Assembly: GCF_003332885.2 (NCBI RefSeq)
Contig: NZ_QOWJ01000004.1
Location: 1 to 64,000, forward strand
Direction of reading: 5' to 3'
Source of the DNA: Paracnuella aquatica
GTDB taxonomy: Bacteria > Bacteroidota > Bacteroidia > Chitinophagales > Chitinophagaceae
DNA length: 64,000 nucleotides
Part shown: one piece after another, positions 40,344-50,058 of the stretch
How positions within the stretch are numbered: the first letter of the stretch is position 1
Layout: the number at the start of each line of letters is the position of its first letter
Translations under genes and position numbers: made by a program
Notes under the pieces: model-generated
Databases searched by the model: none
What the model was told of the DNA's origin: nothing
Seen by the model: the letters and a program-made list of their open reading frames with translations, nothing else

Positions 40344-41924
40344 TTATTTGTGCCTGAGTTTGAGAAATTTTACCGACATGATTACCGAAACAAGATTTGC
40401 CTGCCGGTGCCGCCGCAACCCGACCAGGAAAAAAACCGCCAATGAACCTACAAATGCAATGGGTACCCATAATGCCATACCCAGCCAACCTTGCTGTGCC
40501 ACAAACTGCGAAGCATAACAGGCAGCTCCCAACATGCAGCCTGCTGCAAGCATCGGTTGCAACCGGTGCGACATAGGCACCATTTGCTGCTTCACCTTTT
40601 GGTGGAGCACTTGGCGCTGGCCTACAAAGAGCAAAAATTTACCAGCCAACAAACTGATGCACAACCCGGCGATGCCGAACCTGGATGCTAGGAACCAGCC
40701 AATACCCAAGAACAGGATCGCTGCTACTGTTGTGAGCATTACTTTGCGGCGGAGGTCAAGGGAAGCTGTGATGAGGAACCCGTCGTGCTTGATAAAAATG
40801 TCTTGGATTACCATCAATAAAATGAGGGCATTGGCTACCGGCCCGGGATAGAAACCATCCCCTACCCATGCACTGATGAATGATTGGTTGAACAAGAGAA
40901 TGACCACACCTGACGCAGCAGACATCACGTAAATAAAATCGTTGGTTGTTTCCCTGACCCGGTTGATGCGTTCAAATTCACCGAGCCCTAACAACTTTCC
41001 TACGCCAGGCATCATGCCCAACACCATTTTAAGCATCAGCCCCTGCACGGCAAGCGGCAAAAAAGAGGCAAGCGCATAAGAAGAAACCAGCAATGGGCTT
41101 GCAACCAACCCCAACAACACTTTATCGGTATTGGATAGCAGCATATCGGTGGTAGAATTGGCCATATTCCAGCCACTCAAACGAGAAAAGGCAATTACAT
41201 TTTTGAAATTTGTTTTGCCCAAACCAAACCAGGGCACATGTTTTTTTACCGTATTGTAAAACACGAAGCCAGTAACCAGTGTGATAAAAATTTGGACAAC
41301 AGAAAGCCCGATCAATCCATAACCTTGTGAGAGCACTAAAACCTTTAATGATCCACCAAGGATCACGATAGAAGCCTTAAAACCCATACGCTTGAATCCA
41401 AGGTTCATTCCGCGCAGTACGGCATCAAAAAGATCGAAGATCCTTGAAAGCACCATCGAGCAAATCAGCAGCGAACTGGTGATCCGGATCAGGCTGTAAT
41501 ACTCAGGGGCCGCTTTTGTAATAATGGGTGCATACCAGCTCAACACGGAGCCGGCTAACAACACCAATGGCAAAATAAGGAGGGTTACATAAAATGCACT
41601 GGCAAGATCGGTACGCAATTCATCTTCACCTACCACGTCTTTCTTTTTAGCTACCGTCCATTTCAGTGCCTGCGTAGCACGGGTATCGGCCAGGCCGGCA
41701 TAGCCAGTCATTTGGCCTAACATTTTCCAAACACCATACATGGCGCCACCCAAACCATTTACGATGTACGGGCTTACAATAAGGCCTGTAATCTGTACCC
41801 CCGCAAAATCAATGATGCTGGAAACCGAGTTGAGATAAGCCCGTTGTTTGAGGTTTTCGGCAGCAGGCTTTTTCGGAGGCTTTATTTTAATAGCAGTTGT
41901 TGTGGTATCAGTTCCGGTTAACAT
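40344..41924 (-). CDS. Wzx-like polysaccharide flippase
   Basis: A 526-aa protein with about twelve to fourteen transmembrane helices after a hydrophilic N-terminal tail of some 25 residues. The first helices (IIDFAGVQITGLIVSPYIV) and the loop GVWKMLGQMTGYAGLADTRA fit the MATE-like polysaccharide transporter superfamily (Wzx/RfbX). It would flip the lipid-linked repeat unit across the inner membrane for the Wzy-like polymerase. It is the only flippase candidate of the locus. Confidence 0.88.
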   Translation of the reverse strand: MLTGTDTTTTAIKIKPPKKPAAENLKQRAYLNSVSSIIDFAGVQITGLIVSPYIVNGLGGAMYGVWKMLGQMTGYAGLADTRATQALKWTVAKKKDVVGEDELRTDLASAFYVTLLILPLVLLAGSVLSWYAPIITKAAPEYYSLIRITSSLLICSMVLSRIFDLFDAVLRGMNLGFKRMGFKASIVILGGSLKVLVLSQGYGLIGLSVVQIFITLVTGFVFYNTVKKHVPWFGLGKTNFKNVIAFSRLSGWNMANSTTDMLLSNTDKVLLGLVASPLLVSSYALASFLPLAVQGLMLKMVLGMMPGVGKLLGLGEFERINRVRETTNDFIYVMSAASGVVILLFNQSFISAWVGDGFYPGPVANALILLMVIQDIFIKHDGFLITASLDLRRKVMLTTVAAILFLGIGWFLASRFGIAGLCISLLAGKFLLFVGQRQVLHQKVKQQMVPMSHRLQPMLAAGCMLGAACYASQFVAQQGWLGMALWVPIAFVGSLAVFFLVGLRRHRQANLVSVIMSVKFLKLRHK

Positions 41925-41964
41925 AAAATCCTTTTTTCTTAACTACAACTCATTCGATCAAACA

Positions 41965-43566
41965 CTATTTCCATTCGTTCCAAAGCTGGCCTTTTACTTC
42001 GGCCAGCACCTCATGCAGCGGCTTTGCTGCGTCGATTGTAACTACCACTGAAGGTGCTGCAAAATGCAGTGCTTTGATGCCGTCAACTTTTTGGGTTAAA
42101 ATGGGCAATGCGGCGGTTCCGGGCTTACGCTGGCGCAACAATACCGGGTCGGCCACCAGTTTTATTACAAGGTCAGGAGGCTGAGCCACCGCCTTTTTGT
42201 GCACACGGTTTTCTAAATATGCAATGGCCCTCAATACTGGATTTTTAGCGCTGCGCAAATGCTGAAGTGCTGGACCGTCGTTATAACCATGTTGTATATT
42301 TTGTGGAAACCGGTCGCAAATAACCAGCATACCTTGCTTACGGGCCTTTGCAACAATCGCCAGTTTACGATTACGTTCGTTTGCAACAATAAGCGCTTCA
42401 ATACAACGGTATATTAACTGCGACAACTTCACCGGTTTTTGCACCGTTGAAGCGGCGGGCACCGGTGCATTTTCACCAACGGTCTTTTTTTCTTTGCCAG
42501 TTCGATACTTCTTTTTCGAGGCTGCCAGTAGTTGGCGTGATAATGAAAGGCCTCCTGCTCTACCCTTGCCCATGTAAACGGTACAGATGTCTATCTTCTT
42601 CTTAAACGTTCCCTGCAGGTCTGCAATTACGGTCGATTTACCTGAGCCATCGGCACCAATCAACGCGATTACCAAACCTCCGTTAGGATGTGTACGTTTC
42701 GCGGGTTTGGGCTGGCCCATTGCCCCCATCCATTTCCGGCGCCAAACGGCAACCATTTCGCGATACCATCGGAGCATGTTGCCTTCAAGTGGGCTAAATA
42801 ATTTATGCGGCAACAAAGCCTTTCGAACATGGCTGCGTAAAGCAATGATATTGGCCCGGCTCAGGGGCAGTTCTGCAATGCGGAAAATGGAAGGCTGTTG
42901 CAATTGAAAACACTCAATAGCGGCGGAAACATCGCCCGGCGTGCAGCGTTGTTTCAACCACTTATACTCGCGGAAGATATTTGCAGGGTACTCAGGCTTT
43001 TTCCCCAAACGAAAACGCAACACATCCCTATGGGTAGTTTTCAAAGCCAGCCGGATATATAAAAGTACCAGCTCATGTGCGGGGGCTATCCGGTATAAAT
43101 CAAAAGCTGCATCATAAACCCTGGCAGCAAGTATCTGGTAAACAAAAGGAAGTTGATACCCTTTCAAAAACGCTTCGCCCAAAGTGAGGGCAAAATGTGC
43201 ATGCACGTGAATGATCTTTCCAGATGGCAGGTCAAGGCCAATAAAATCGGCGATGCCTGGGTAGGCACGCCAGCCTGGCGCTACAAATTTTTTAAAACCC
43301 AGTTGCTGCAACAAGCCGGCAACCTCATTTTGCTGTAATGGGTCAAAAAGAATGTCCATATCCGTTTCGCCCTTCATGGATGCATCCAAATGCTCGCTGC
43401 TTTTCCAATGGCAATACCGGATATCGGCGGCATGCAATGCGTTGAGCAGGTGCCCAATCAGTTCTAGTTTATCATGGAACGGCGCAGTAACACGTACCGT
43501 ATTAGGCGGCACCACTGCTTCCACTGCCGATCCTATTTCATTTGACGGTTGTTCTATTGTGTGCAT
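41965..43566 (-). CDS. nucleotidyltransferase-thymidylate kinase-like fusion protein
   Basis: The frame continues to 43695, but that start would overlap the epimerase gene by 77 bp, so I chose the ATG at 43566 (MHTIEQPSNEIGS), giving 533 residues. Residues about 30-280 contain a nucleotidyltransferase-like domain (NTP_transf_5 type): YCHWKSSEHLDASMKGETDM with the metal-binding Asp pair in TDMDILF. Residues about 295-533 are a kinase domain with Walker A GADGSGKST at 304-312, a DRFPQ segment (the thymidylate-kinase DR motif) and a late VIKLVADP segment. The combination suggests synthesis or modification of a nucleotide-activated or phosphorylated metabolite used by the pathway. Reaction unknown. 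Confidence 0.75.
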   Translation of the reverse strand: MHTIEQPSNEIGSAVEAVVPPNTVRVTAPFHDKLELIGHLLNALHAADIRYCHWKSSEHLDASMKGETDMDILFDPLQQNEVAGLLQQLGFKKFVAPGWRAYPGIADFIGLDLPSGKIIHVHAHFALTLGEAFLKGYQLPFVYQILAARVYDAAFDLYRIAPAHELVLLYIRLALKTTHRDVLRFRLGKKPEYPANIFREYKWLKQRCTPGDVSAAIECFQLQQPSIFRIAELPLSRANIIALRSHVRKALLPHKLFSPLEGNMLRWYREMVAVWRRKWMGAMGQPKPAKRTHPNGGLVIALIGADGSGKSTVIADLQGTFKKKIDICTVYMGKGRAGGLSLSRQLLAASKKKYRTGKEKKTVGENAPVPAASTVQKPVKLSQLIYRCIEALIVANERNRKLAIVAKARKQGMLVICDRFPQNIQHGYNDGPALQHLRSAKNPVLRAIAYLENRVHKKAVAQPPDLVIKLVADPVLLRQRKPGTAALPILTQKVDGIKALHFAAPSVVVTIDAAKPLHEVLAEVKGQLWNEWK

Positions 43567-43618
43567 ATACTCAAAGCCGTTTAGGTTGCCTGCTGCTTTC
43601 CATTCCTTTTTGAAGCTG

Positions 43619-44713
43619 CTATACTGCTGCCAGCGATGGTAATGCTGCAGCAAGCGGGTCTTGCATGCGCCTGTATTCTTTATACCACGCTGCAAACTGA
43701 CCCAAGCCTTCTGCGATCCTGGTTACCGGCGCTATACCACATTCGGTTTCTAGCCGCTCAACATCGGCCCAGGTAGCCACCACATCGCCTTGCTGCATGG
43801 GCTTAAACTCCATAACAGCTTTTTTACCGAGTTGTATTTCCAATTCAGCAATAAACTGCAAGAGTTCTACGGGTTCATTGTTGCCAATGTTAAATACCCG
43901 GTAAGGCGCAACAGACGAAGACGGATCAGGCCTTTGCGGGTTCCAATTGACGGCAGCAGTTGCCGGACGTTTAACCAGCACCGCAATGGCTGCTACCACG
44001 TCATCCACATAGGTAAAGTCGCGTTTCATTTGCCCGTTGTTGAATACCTGGATGGGTCGACCTTCGGCAATGGCATCGGCGAAAAGGAAATACGCCATGT
44101 CGGGGCGGCCCCAAGGGCCATAAACCGTGAAAAAGCGCAGCCCGGTAGTTGGCAGGCCATACAATTGGCTGTATGCATGCGCCATCAGTTCGTTCGACTT
44201 TTTGGTTGCGGCATATAGTGAAACGGGATGATTGGTTCCGTGAGCCTCCGAAAACGGAACTGCCTGATTTAGTCCGTATACACTGGAAGAACTGGCATAT
44301 ATCAGGTGCCCTATTTTAAACTTGCGACAGGCTTCCAGGATATTGAAGAACCCTGTGAGGTTCGAGCGGATATATGCGTCGGGGTGACTGATCGAGTAGC
44401 GAACACCGGCCTGGGCGGCAAGGTTAATGCACACATCTATGTTGTGCCGGGCAAAAAGGTCAAAAAGCCCTTCCTTGTCTTCGAGGTCTAGGCGTACAAA
44501 AAGATAATTTTTGTACGAATCACTCTGCGCTTCCTTGCCCCATGATAATGTACTTGCATCAATACCGCTAGCCGATAGCCTGCCATATTTTAATTGCACA
44601 TCGTAGTAATCGTTGATATTGTCTAACCCAATAACGCAGTGGCCTTGGTTGAGGAGCGCCTTTGTCAAATGAAAACCTATAAAACCGGCGCTTCCGGTAA
44701 TGAGTACAGTCAT
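43619..44713 (-). CDS. NAD-dependent nucleotide-sugar epimerase, UDP-glucuronate 4-epimerase-like
   Basis: A 364-aa extended short-chain dehydrogenase/reductase. The Rossmann motif GSAGFIGFHL starts at residue 7, the catalytic triad region is ASSSSVYG then YAATKK, and RFFTVYGPWGRPDMA follows as in CapI/LpsL-type UDP-glucuronate 4-epimerases. The sequence LDNINDYYDVQLKYGRL near the start is also typical of that group. It would convert UDP-glucuronate to UDP-galacturonate, supplying an acidic sugar for the polysaccharide. Other UDP-hexose 4-epimerase activities are possible. Confidence 0.88.
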   Translation of the reverse strand: MTVLITGSAGFIGFHLTKALLNQGHCVIGLDNINDYYDVQLKYGRLSASGIDASTLSWGKEAQSDSYKNYLFVRLDLEDKEGLFDLFARHNIDVCINLAAQAGVRYSISHPDAYIRSNLTGFFNILEACRKFKIGHLIYASSSSVYGLNQAVPFSEAHGTNHPVSLYAATKKSNELMAHAYSQLYGLPTTGLRFFTVYGPWGRPDMAYFLFADAIAEGRPIQVFNNGQMKRDFTYVDDVVAAIAVLVKRPATAAVNWNPQRPDPSSSVAPYRVFNIGNNEPVELLQFIAELEIQLGKKAVMEFKPMQQGDVVATWADVERLETECGIAPVTRIAEGLGQFAAWYKEYRRMQDPLAAALPSLAAV

Positions 44714-44779
44714 TCAAAAAGATTAAGCAGTGTAAAGAAATGGGACGGACGCCCTTATTAAGGCTAGGTGGCTATCGGA

Positions 44780-45289
44780 TTATACAGCACGTTTCACAAG
44801 CCGGAGGTTTTCTTTGCCAACCTCCACGTACATCATGTAACCCAGTGTAGGCAGCATCACTTTTACGGTGCTGCGCTTTTCTGCTACAATTACACCTTCA
44901 TGGCTTTGCAATGGGCCACTAATGATATGTACCAGGTCATTCCGACGTACCTCTGCTCGTTTTACCTGTACATTGATGTATTCATTCAGCATATCGCGAA
45001 TGGCTTCTATTTCGGCATCCTGCACCAACGCTGGCTTACCCATGTTTGTAACAAAATGGATGACGCCACTGGTGCTTAAAACAGGAACCAGTTCTTTGTC
45101 GCAAACCCGAACAAAGACATAATTGCGGAACAAGGGCTCTTCCACCAGCTTTACTCGATCACTCCACCGATGCTCCACCCGGTTTATAGGGCAGTATGCA
45201 TGTATGCCGTTTTTCAACAGTGTTTCTGCTATTTTCTTTTCCCACCTCGACCTGGTGTAAACTGCGTACCAACGCTTTTCTTTTTTCAT
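44780..45289 (-). CDS. UpxY-family transcription antiterminator (NusG-like)
   Basis: A 169-aa NusG paralogue. It starts KRWYAVYTRSRWEKK, the NusG N-terminal domain, with LFRNYVFVRV and HFVTNMGKPALV in the expected places, and ends with a KOW-like domain (DLVHIISGPLQSHEGVIVAE). In Bacteroides, UpxY proteins act on their own capsule operon by letting RNA polymerase read through the leader. Here the gene is third in the operon, behind wza- and wzc-like genes and a 131-bp spacer, so it may control the downstream glycosyltransferase part. Confidence 0.9.
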   Translation of the reverse strand: MKKEKRWYAVYTRSRWEKKIAETLLKNGIHAYCPINRVEHRWSDRVKLVEEPLFRNYVFVRVCDKELVPVLSTSGVIHFVTNMGKPALVQDAEIEAIRDMLNEYINVQVKRAEVRRNDLVHIISGPLQSHEGVIVAEKRSTVKVMLPTLGYMMYVEVGKENLRLVKRAV

Positions 45290-45420
45290 GCTTTCAGAGG
45301 TTTTCGGTTTTTTTGGCGCAAGGCTTCGCCTATCTCAGCCCCATTTTGCTGGCTGAATTAAATTTTAGTCCTTATTAGCTGATTGGTAAATGCCGTACTA
45401 ATTAATTGTCCGATCCAGCA

Positions 45421-47760
45421 CTAAGCTTTGCGTGCCATTTCTTTTCCCATATAAGTACGATCGGCGTACACGTTGCGAGTACCATACCCGTATCCATATC
45501 CATAACGGTTGCGTAGAAATCCTCTTGCCGTAATCGAGTTGAATACAATCATCGGCTGTTTCAACGCATTAATCTTGTTGTTTTCTTCCAACATATCGAG
45601 CATGGTCTTAGGCGTATAACCGTGGCGAACTACAAACAAAGTTGTTTCGCAATGCTCGGTAAGTACATATGCATCTGTAAGCGGATCAACTGGAGCACAA
45701 TCGACAATGACATATTCAAATTTTTCTTTTAGCTCGGCAAACAATTGGCCCAACCTGCCGTTGAGAAACAACTCGGTAGGATTGATTTTACCATCGCCAG
45801 CAGGCATAATTGAAAGATTTGGAATGCTGCCCACCGGGTAGACCGCTTCATCAAAGGACATTTTTTCCGATTCAAGCAAATCGGCTACACCAGGCTTTTC
45901 CATCAAATTATACTGCTTGGAAATCATCGGGCTGCGCAAGTCCATATCTACCAGTACCACACGCCGGCCAGATAACGCAATGCTGGTAGCCAGATTGGAA
46001 CTGACAAAGCTTTTGCCTTCGCCAGAAATGCTTGAAGTGATCAGCAGGTGTTTGCGGCGGCTCGGCCGGCTGTGCAGCGTTAACGCGGCCCTTAGTTGCC
46101 TGAATTGCTCCGCGAGATAAAGCGGGCTATTGGTGCTTATAATCTGGCTTTCTTTTCGTTTCATCCGTACGATCTCGGCAATAACCGGAATACCTGTGCG
46201 CTGTTCGATATCGGCACGGAACAGGACTTTGCTTGACAACACCTCACGCAGGTAAACAAGACCGATGGTCAGCAATAAAGCTAAAGCAGCACCCACACCA
46301 AAAGCAAAGGTTCTGTTGGGACTTACCGGTGCATTGGAAGCATAAGCATGCTCGATCGTACGGCTTTCCGCTACAACAGCCGCGTGGGTTAGTGCGATCT
46401 CTTCACGCCGTTGCAACAGAAATGAATACACGTCATTTTTGATCGACTGTTGCCGGCTGATATCAAGCAGGTTGCGTTCGTTCTTTGGAATAGACTGCAA
46501 CATGGCATTGTACATACCGGTGCGGCTGGTTAAGTTATACATGCCGGCTCGCATCGACTCGCGGGTGTTTTGGATATTCTCCAGCACCCGTGGCCTCAGG
46601 TTCTCGATTTCATTTTCCAAAGAAAGCATGGAGGGGTGTCCAACCGGAACTGTTTTTTTCAGCCGCTCATATTGTATCTGTGCGTCAAAGAGTTTTTGCA
46701 GCAAGGACGATAACAGTGGATCACGTACCGAGTTGAGCGAAGGAACAACACCGAGCTGGTTGTCTTTGGCCCGAACGAAGCGCTCCATTTCAGAAAGCAT
46801 CGACATCTGCATTTCAAGTTCGGTTAAACGCTTATCATTTTCGCCTACAGACTGCAGGTAAAGCCGCCCTTGCTCACTGATGTTCACTACGCCTTTTTGT
46901 GTTCGGAAAGCTTGTAATGATCCTTCTATAGAATCCAGTTCACGAACCACGTAACGAACCCGTTCGTCTACAAAAGCGAGTGTATTAGTCGCCATCCTGT
47001 TTTTTTCAGCAATGGTTTCCTGGCGGTACTCATTGATCAGTGCATTAAGGATGTCTTTTCCCCGCTCAGGCACAGCATCCCGCAGGTTCAGATTCAATAC
47101 CGTCGAAAGCTTGCTTGCAGCAGTTATTGACAACTCACCGGAAATGCGGTGTACCGTTTTTTGAACAGGCTCCAGTGTAAAGAACAGTGCATTGCTGGTG
47201 GCCTGGGCGTAATTCGGGTTGGGAACAAAACGAAGGCTGCCAAAAGGAGTGGAAACCCATTCATTGGTCGGATAACGTTTGCCGGCTAACAGCACCGATT
47301 GATCCTTTTTGTTGTAGCTGAATTCCGCCTCATCCACTTCTTCTACAATCTGCTCAGGATCTTTTGCCTGCACCATCAATGGCGAACTATTATATGCCGG
47401 CGCCGACCGTAGCATGCCTTTTTCAAACACTTCCGCATACAGGTGTAGGCTATCCACTACTTTGTGCAGCAGGTCTTTTGAACGCATGACCTCGATCTCG
47501 TTTTCGACAATCTTGCTGGGCCCATACACATGAAGTGCTTCAAGCACACGGGTATCGTCGGCACCTTTCGATTCATCTTTTACCAGCACATTTGCGGACA
47601 CCAGGTACACCGGCGTCTTCATTTTCAAAAATGTGTAGGCGCCTCCGAGGCCGGCCAATAGCATGACAACAAAAAGCGGCCAGTACGGCAGGTACCGAAA
47701 GAGAATCGTACTTACCAGGTTTTGTTCACGCGGGTCTTTAGCGGTTTTTTTGATTTCCAT
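45421..47760 (-). CDS. Wzc-like polysaccharide tyrosine autokinase
   Basis: A 779-aa inner-membrane protein. The N-terminal Wzz domain has a membrane segment at about residues 27-47 and the second at about 490-515, with coiled-coil and GNVR-type regions between. The cytoplasmic BY-kinase domain has Walker A SGEGKS near residues 576-585 and Walker A' VVLVDMDLRSP. The C-terminal tail is Tyr-rich (a GY repeat then VYADRTY), the autophosphorylation cluster. It controls chain length and export together with the Wza-like protein, which ends seven bases upstream. All hallmarks are present. Confidence 0.93.
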   Translation of the reverse strand: MEIKKTAKDPREQNLVSTILFRYLPYWPLFVVMLLAGLGGAYTFLKMKTPVYLVSANVLVKDESKGADDTRVLEALHVYGPSKIVENEIEVMRSKDLLHKVVDSLHLYAEVFEKGMLRSAPAYNSSPLMVQAKDPEQIVEEVDEAEFSYNKKDQSVLLAGKRYPTNEWVSTPFGSLRFVPNPNYAQATSNALFFTLEPVQKTVHRISGELSITAASKLSTVLNLNLRDAVPERGKDILNALINEYRQETIAEKNRMATNTLAFVDERVRYVVRELDSIEGSLQAFRTQKGVVNISEQGRLYLQSVGENDKRLTELEMQMSMLSEMERFVRAKDNQLGVVPSLNSVRDPLLSSLLQKLFDAQIQYERLKKTVPVGHPSMLSLENEIENLRPRVLENIQNTRESMRAGMYNLTSRTGMYNAMLQSIPKNERNLLDISRQQSIKNDVYSFLLQRREEIALTHAAVVAESRTIEHAYASNAPVSPNRTFAFGVGAALALLLTIGLVYLREVLSSKVLFRADIEQRTGIPVIAEIVRMKRKESQIISTNSPLYLAEQFRQLRAALTLHSRPSRRKHLLITSSISGEGKSFVSSNLATSIALSGRRVVLVDMDLRSPMISKQYNLMEKPGVADLLESEKMSFDEAVYPVGSIPNLSIMPAGDGKINPTELFLNGRLGQLFAELKEKFEYVIVDCAPVDPLTDAYVLTEHCETTLFVVRHGYTPKTMLDMLEENNKINALKQPMIVFNSITARGFLRNRYGYGYGYGTRNVYADRTYMGKEMARKA

Positions 47761-47766
47761 CGCAAT

Positions 47767-48558
47767 TTAGTTACTGGTTATTCGGTCTACAATGATGACA
47801 ACAAAAGACATGGCACTCAGTACGGCAGGCAGCCATTGCCGGCCAGAGCTGGAGTTGGCTACCCGTGCACGGTTTGGTGCAACATAAACGACGTCGTTCG
47901 ATTTGAGGAAATAATACGGCGATGTAAACAACTCGTCGTCGTTCAGATTGAGGCGGTGTGCTACCCGCTCACCATTTTCCTTTTCCTGTATGATCAATAC
48001 ATTGTCGCGCCGCGCAAACGGAGTGAGATCACCGGCCATTCCAAATGCTTCGAGCAGCGATATTTTTTCGCCTGGAACATTGATCACCGAAGGATTATTT
48101 ACCTCGCCAAGCACGGTTACCTTATAGTTGAGGTATCGTATGTTCACGATCGGATCATAGAGCAACTTTTTTTCGCGTAAGCCCTGCTCTAGTTTTTGTT
48201 TCAATTGCTTTTTATTAAGGCCCGCTGCCTTCACTACGCCCAAAATAGGAAACTCGATATTGCCTTCCTGGTCCACCAAAAAGCCTGAGGTTTGTGAAAT
48301 GGTGCCCGATATAGCATTACCAATATTGTTGGATGTAGTGTAAAGATTGAACGGTTGTGTAGCGTCGGCATTGATGCTACTCACCGAAATATTTAAAATG
48401 TCGTTCTTCTGAATCACCGGCTCCAGGCTTTGGATTTGGTATGCTATGGTGGTGTCGGCAACATTGTTGAAGTTGGTGAACTTACGGGTGTTAACGCAGG
48501 AACAGAGCAGCAGCAACAGGATACTACAAAGAGGCATTACGGTACGCATATACATCAT
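47767..48558 (-). CDS. Wza-like polysaccharide export lipoprotein
   Basis: A 263-aa outer-membrane lipoprotein with lipobox LLLCSC after a signal peptide. The Poly_export domain covers about residues 45-140 (LEPVIQKNDILNISVSSI, with the mature loop FLVDQEGNIEFPILG), followed by one SLBB-type beta-grasp domain (KVTVLGEVNNPSVINVPGEK) and a C-terminal hydrophobic segment. It forms the export channel for the polysaccharide. It is the first structural gene of the operon. The 240-bp spacer upstream should contain the promoter, which I could not place exactly. Confidence 0.92.
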   Translation of the reverse strand: MMYMRTVMPLCSILLLLLCSCVNTRKFTNFNNVADTTIAYQIQSLEPVIQKNDILNISVSSINADATQPFNLYTTSNNIGNAISGTISQTSGFLVDQEGNIEFPILGVVKAAGLNKKQLKQKLEQGLREKKLLYDPIVNIRYLNYKVTVLGEVNNPSVINVPGEKISLLEAFGMAGDLTPFARRDNVLIIQEKENGERVAHRLNLNDDELFTSPYYFLKSNDVVYVAPNRARVANSSSGRQWLPAVLSAMSFVVIIVDRITSN

Positions 48559-48798
48559 CTCGATTTTTAGAAAATAAACTGCCGGCCACCACCACGTTTA
48601 GGGTGCACACACAGCACGATAAATTTGGCTTAGAGGATATTTAAGTTTTCAAAAACAGGCTTGAAGATTACTTGCCCAGGGTAGCGAACACTTAATAATT
48701 TGGTAACGAGCAATGTTACTTTGTCAGTTAGCTTTAAACCTAAATTTGCCGATCAGTAAGGCATATGTCCCGACAAGTTAGCTTTGGTTGTTAACTAC

Positions 48799-50058
48799 TT
48801 AAAAGTAGCCGACAGCCTCGATATTATCCTGCCCATTTTTGCCCACAACTTGTGCTACATCTATTTCACTTTGAATCCTTGCAACTTCGGGCAACCCTTT
48901 TACTAATTGTACAAATCCGGTTTGTGAAACTAAATAAGCCAGCTGCCGCTCCAGCGTTGCAGAACAATGGAACTGTAGCTTTTGAATGAGGTATAAAATT
49001 GAATGAAGCCGCCGCGACATGAAAGAAAGATTCTTTACATCGATGGTTTCCAAAATATCTTTTGAACGCTGCGTTTTACCAAGGTTGGCCATAGCAACAG
49101 CTTGGAACAGGTATATTGATTCCAACATACGCAGATCAACATGAGGCGGTATATGGTTGTTGCGTTTTTTAATGGCTTCATTGATATAAAAATTTGCTTC
49201 TTCGAATTGTCCGATTAGTACCAACGTTTCTGCAATCACATATTCAAAACAAGGAAAACTCTGCTGTACATCACAGCGGCGGCGGAATTCGTTGTAGAAC
49301 TCCCTTGTTTGCTCCATTACCCTATAAACGTCGCATCCTAAAATGTCGGATTGAAAAAGCTGCGCTGCGAAGTACCGGCCGTAATTGAACATGTTGTTCA
49401 ACTGGTGGGGATGATAAACAGCAACCGCTGCAGCATGAAATCCTACACCCGCCGCATTCCCAGTCAACCAATCTCGCAAACAAAGCAGTGCATGCCCATG
49501 TACCTGGCCATCAGCAGTTTTATTTTCAAGCAGGTAGTATCGAAGCCCATCGCCAAAATAACTGTTCAGTTTATCAATGTTTACAAATTGTTCGTAGTAA
49601 AAGAGCTGTCCATTGCGGGTTTTAGCGATTTGTGATTGAAACGGATCGATCACATGGGGCCATTGTTGCAGATTTTTAAGCACTTCCCGAATGAGGTTGC
49701 AATAGGTAAGATCATCCAGCCCTTTTACATCAACATCACGAAACAACATTGTTAGAAAATTGAGCAATGCCGATGCATGTTGGTCACTGGTATGGTTAAG
49801 GCTTTGCTTCCTGTCAGTAAACTCAGAAAACGTATTGAACCCACAATACTTAGAAAGCAGATCAAGTGTAAAAAGAGATGGGCTGTATTTACTTTCCATC
49901 AGGTTGAAAAACCTGCGTAATGTGTTTAAACTAAGTTGGTTGTTGGTTTTACGAAAAATGTCATTGCTTAGTTCGGTACAGTCGGATGCCGTCAGGATTT
50001 TTCGCCCAAGCACGGTTTCGACCTCATCTTTCAGCGTGTTAAGGTTTTGGTGGGTCAT
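48799..50058 (-). CDS. unknown protein, possible regulator beside the polysaccharide operon
   Basis: A 419-aa soluble protein. The N-terminal 75 residues (with TLRRFFNLMESKYSPSLFTL and LLSKYCGFNTFSEF) look like a compact helical, DNA-binding-like module that I have the impression of seeing in front of helical-repeat regions in Bacteroidota. The rest is helical with TPR-like pairs (ETLVLIGQFEEANFYINEAI). No catalytic motif. It is transcribed toward the wza gene with a 240-bp gap, so it could regulate the polysaccharide operon, but this is inference from position. Confidence 0.5.
   Translation of the reverse strand: MTHQNLNTLKDEVETVLGRKILTASDCTELSNDIFRKTNNQLSLNTLRRFFNLMESKYSPSLFTLDLLSKYCGFNTFSEFTDRKQSLNHTSDQHASALLNFLTMLFRDVDVKGLDDLTYCNLIREVLKNLQQWPHVIDPFQSQIAKTRNGQLFYYEQFVNIDKLNSYFGDGLRYYLLENKTADGQVHGHALLCLRDWLTGNAAGVGFHAAAVAVYHPHQLNNMFNYGRYFAAQLFQSDILGCDVYRVMEQTREFYNEFRRRCDVQQSFPCFEYVIAETLVLIGQFEEANFYINEAIKKRNNHIPPHVDLRMLESIYLFQAVAMANLGKTQRSKDILETIDVKNLSFMSRRLHSILYLIQKLQFHCSATLERQLAYLVSQTGFVQLVKGLPEVARIQSEIDVAQVVGKNGQDNIEAVGYF

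Noticed and set aside
45290-45420. hairpins between the wzc-like and upxY genes as a terminator
   Set aside because: Stems on the minus strand are followed by an A-run, not a T-run, so they do not form an intrinsic terminator for this operon.
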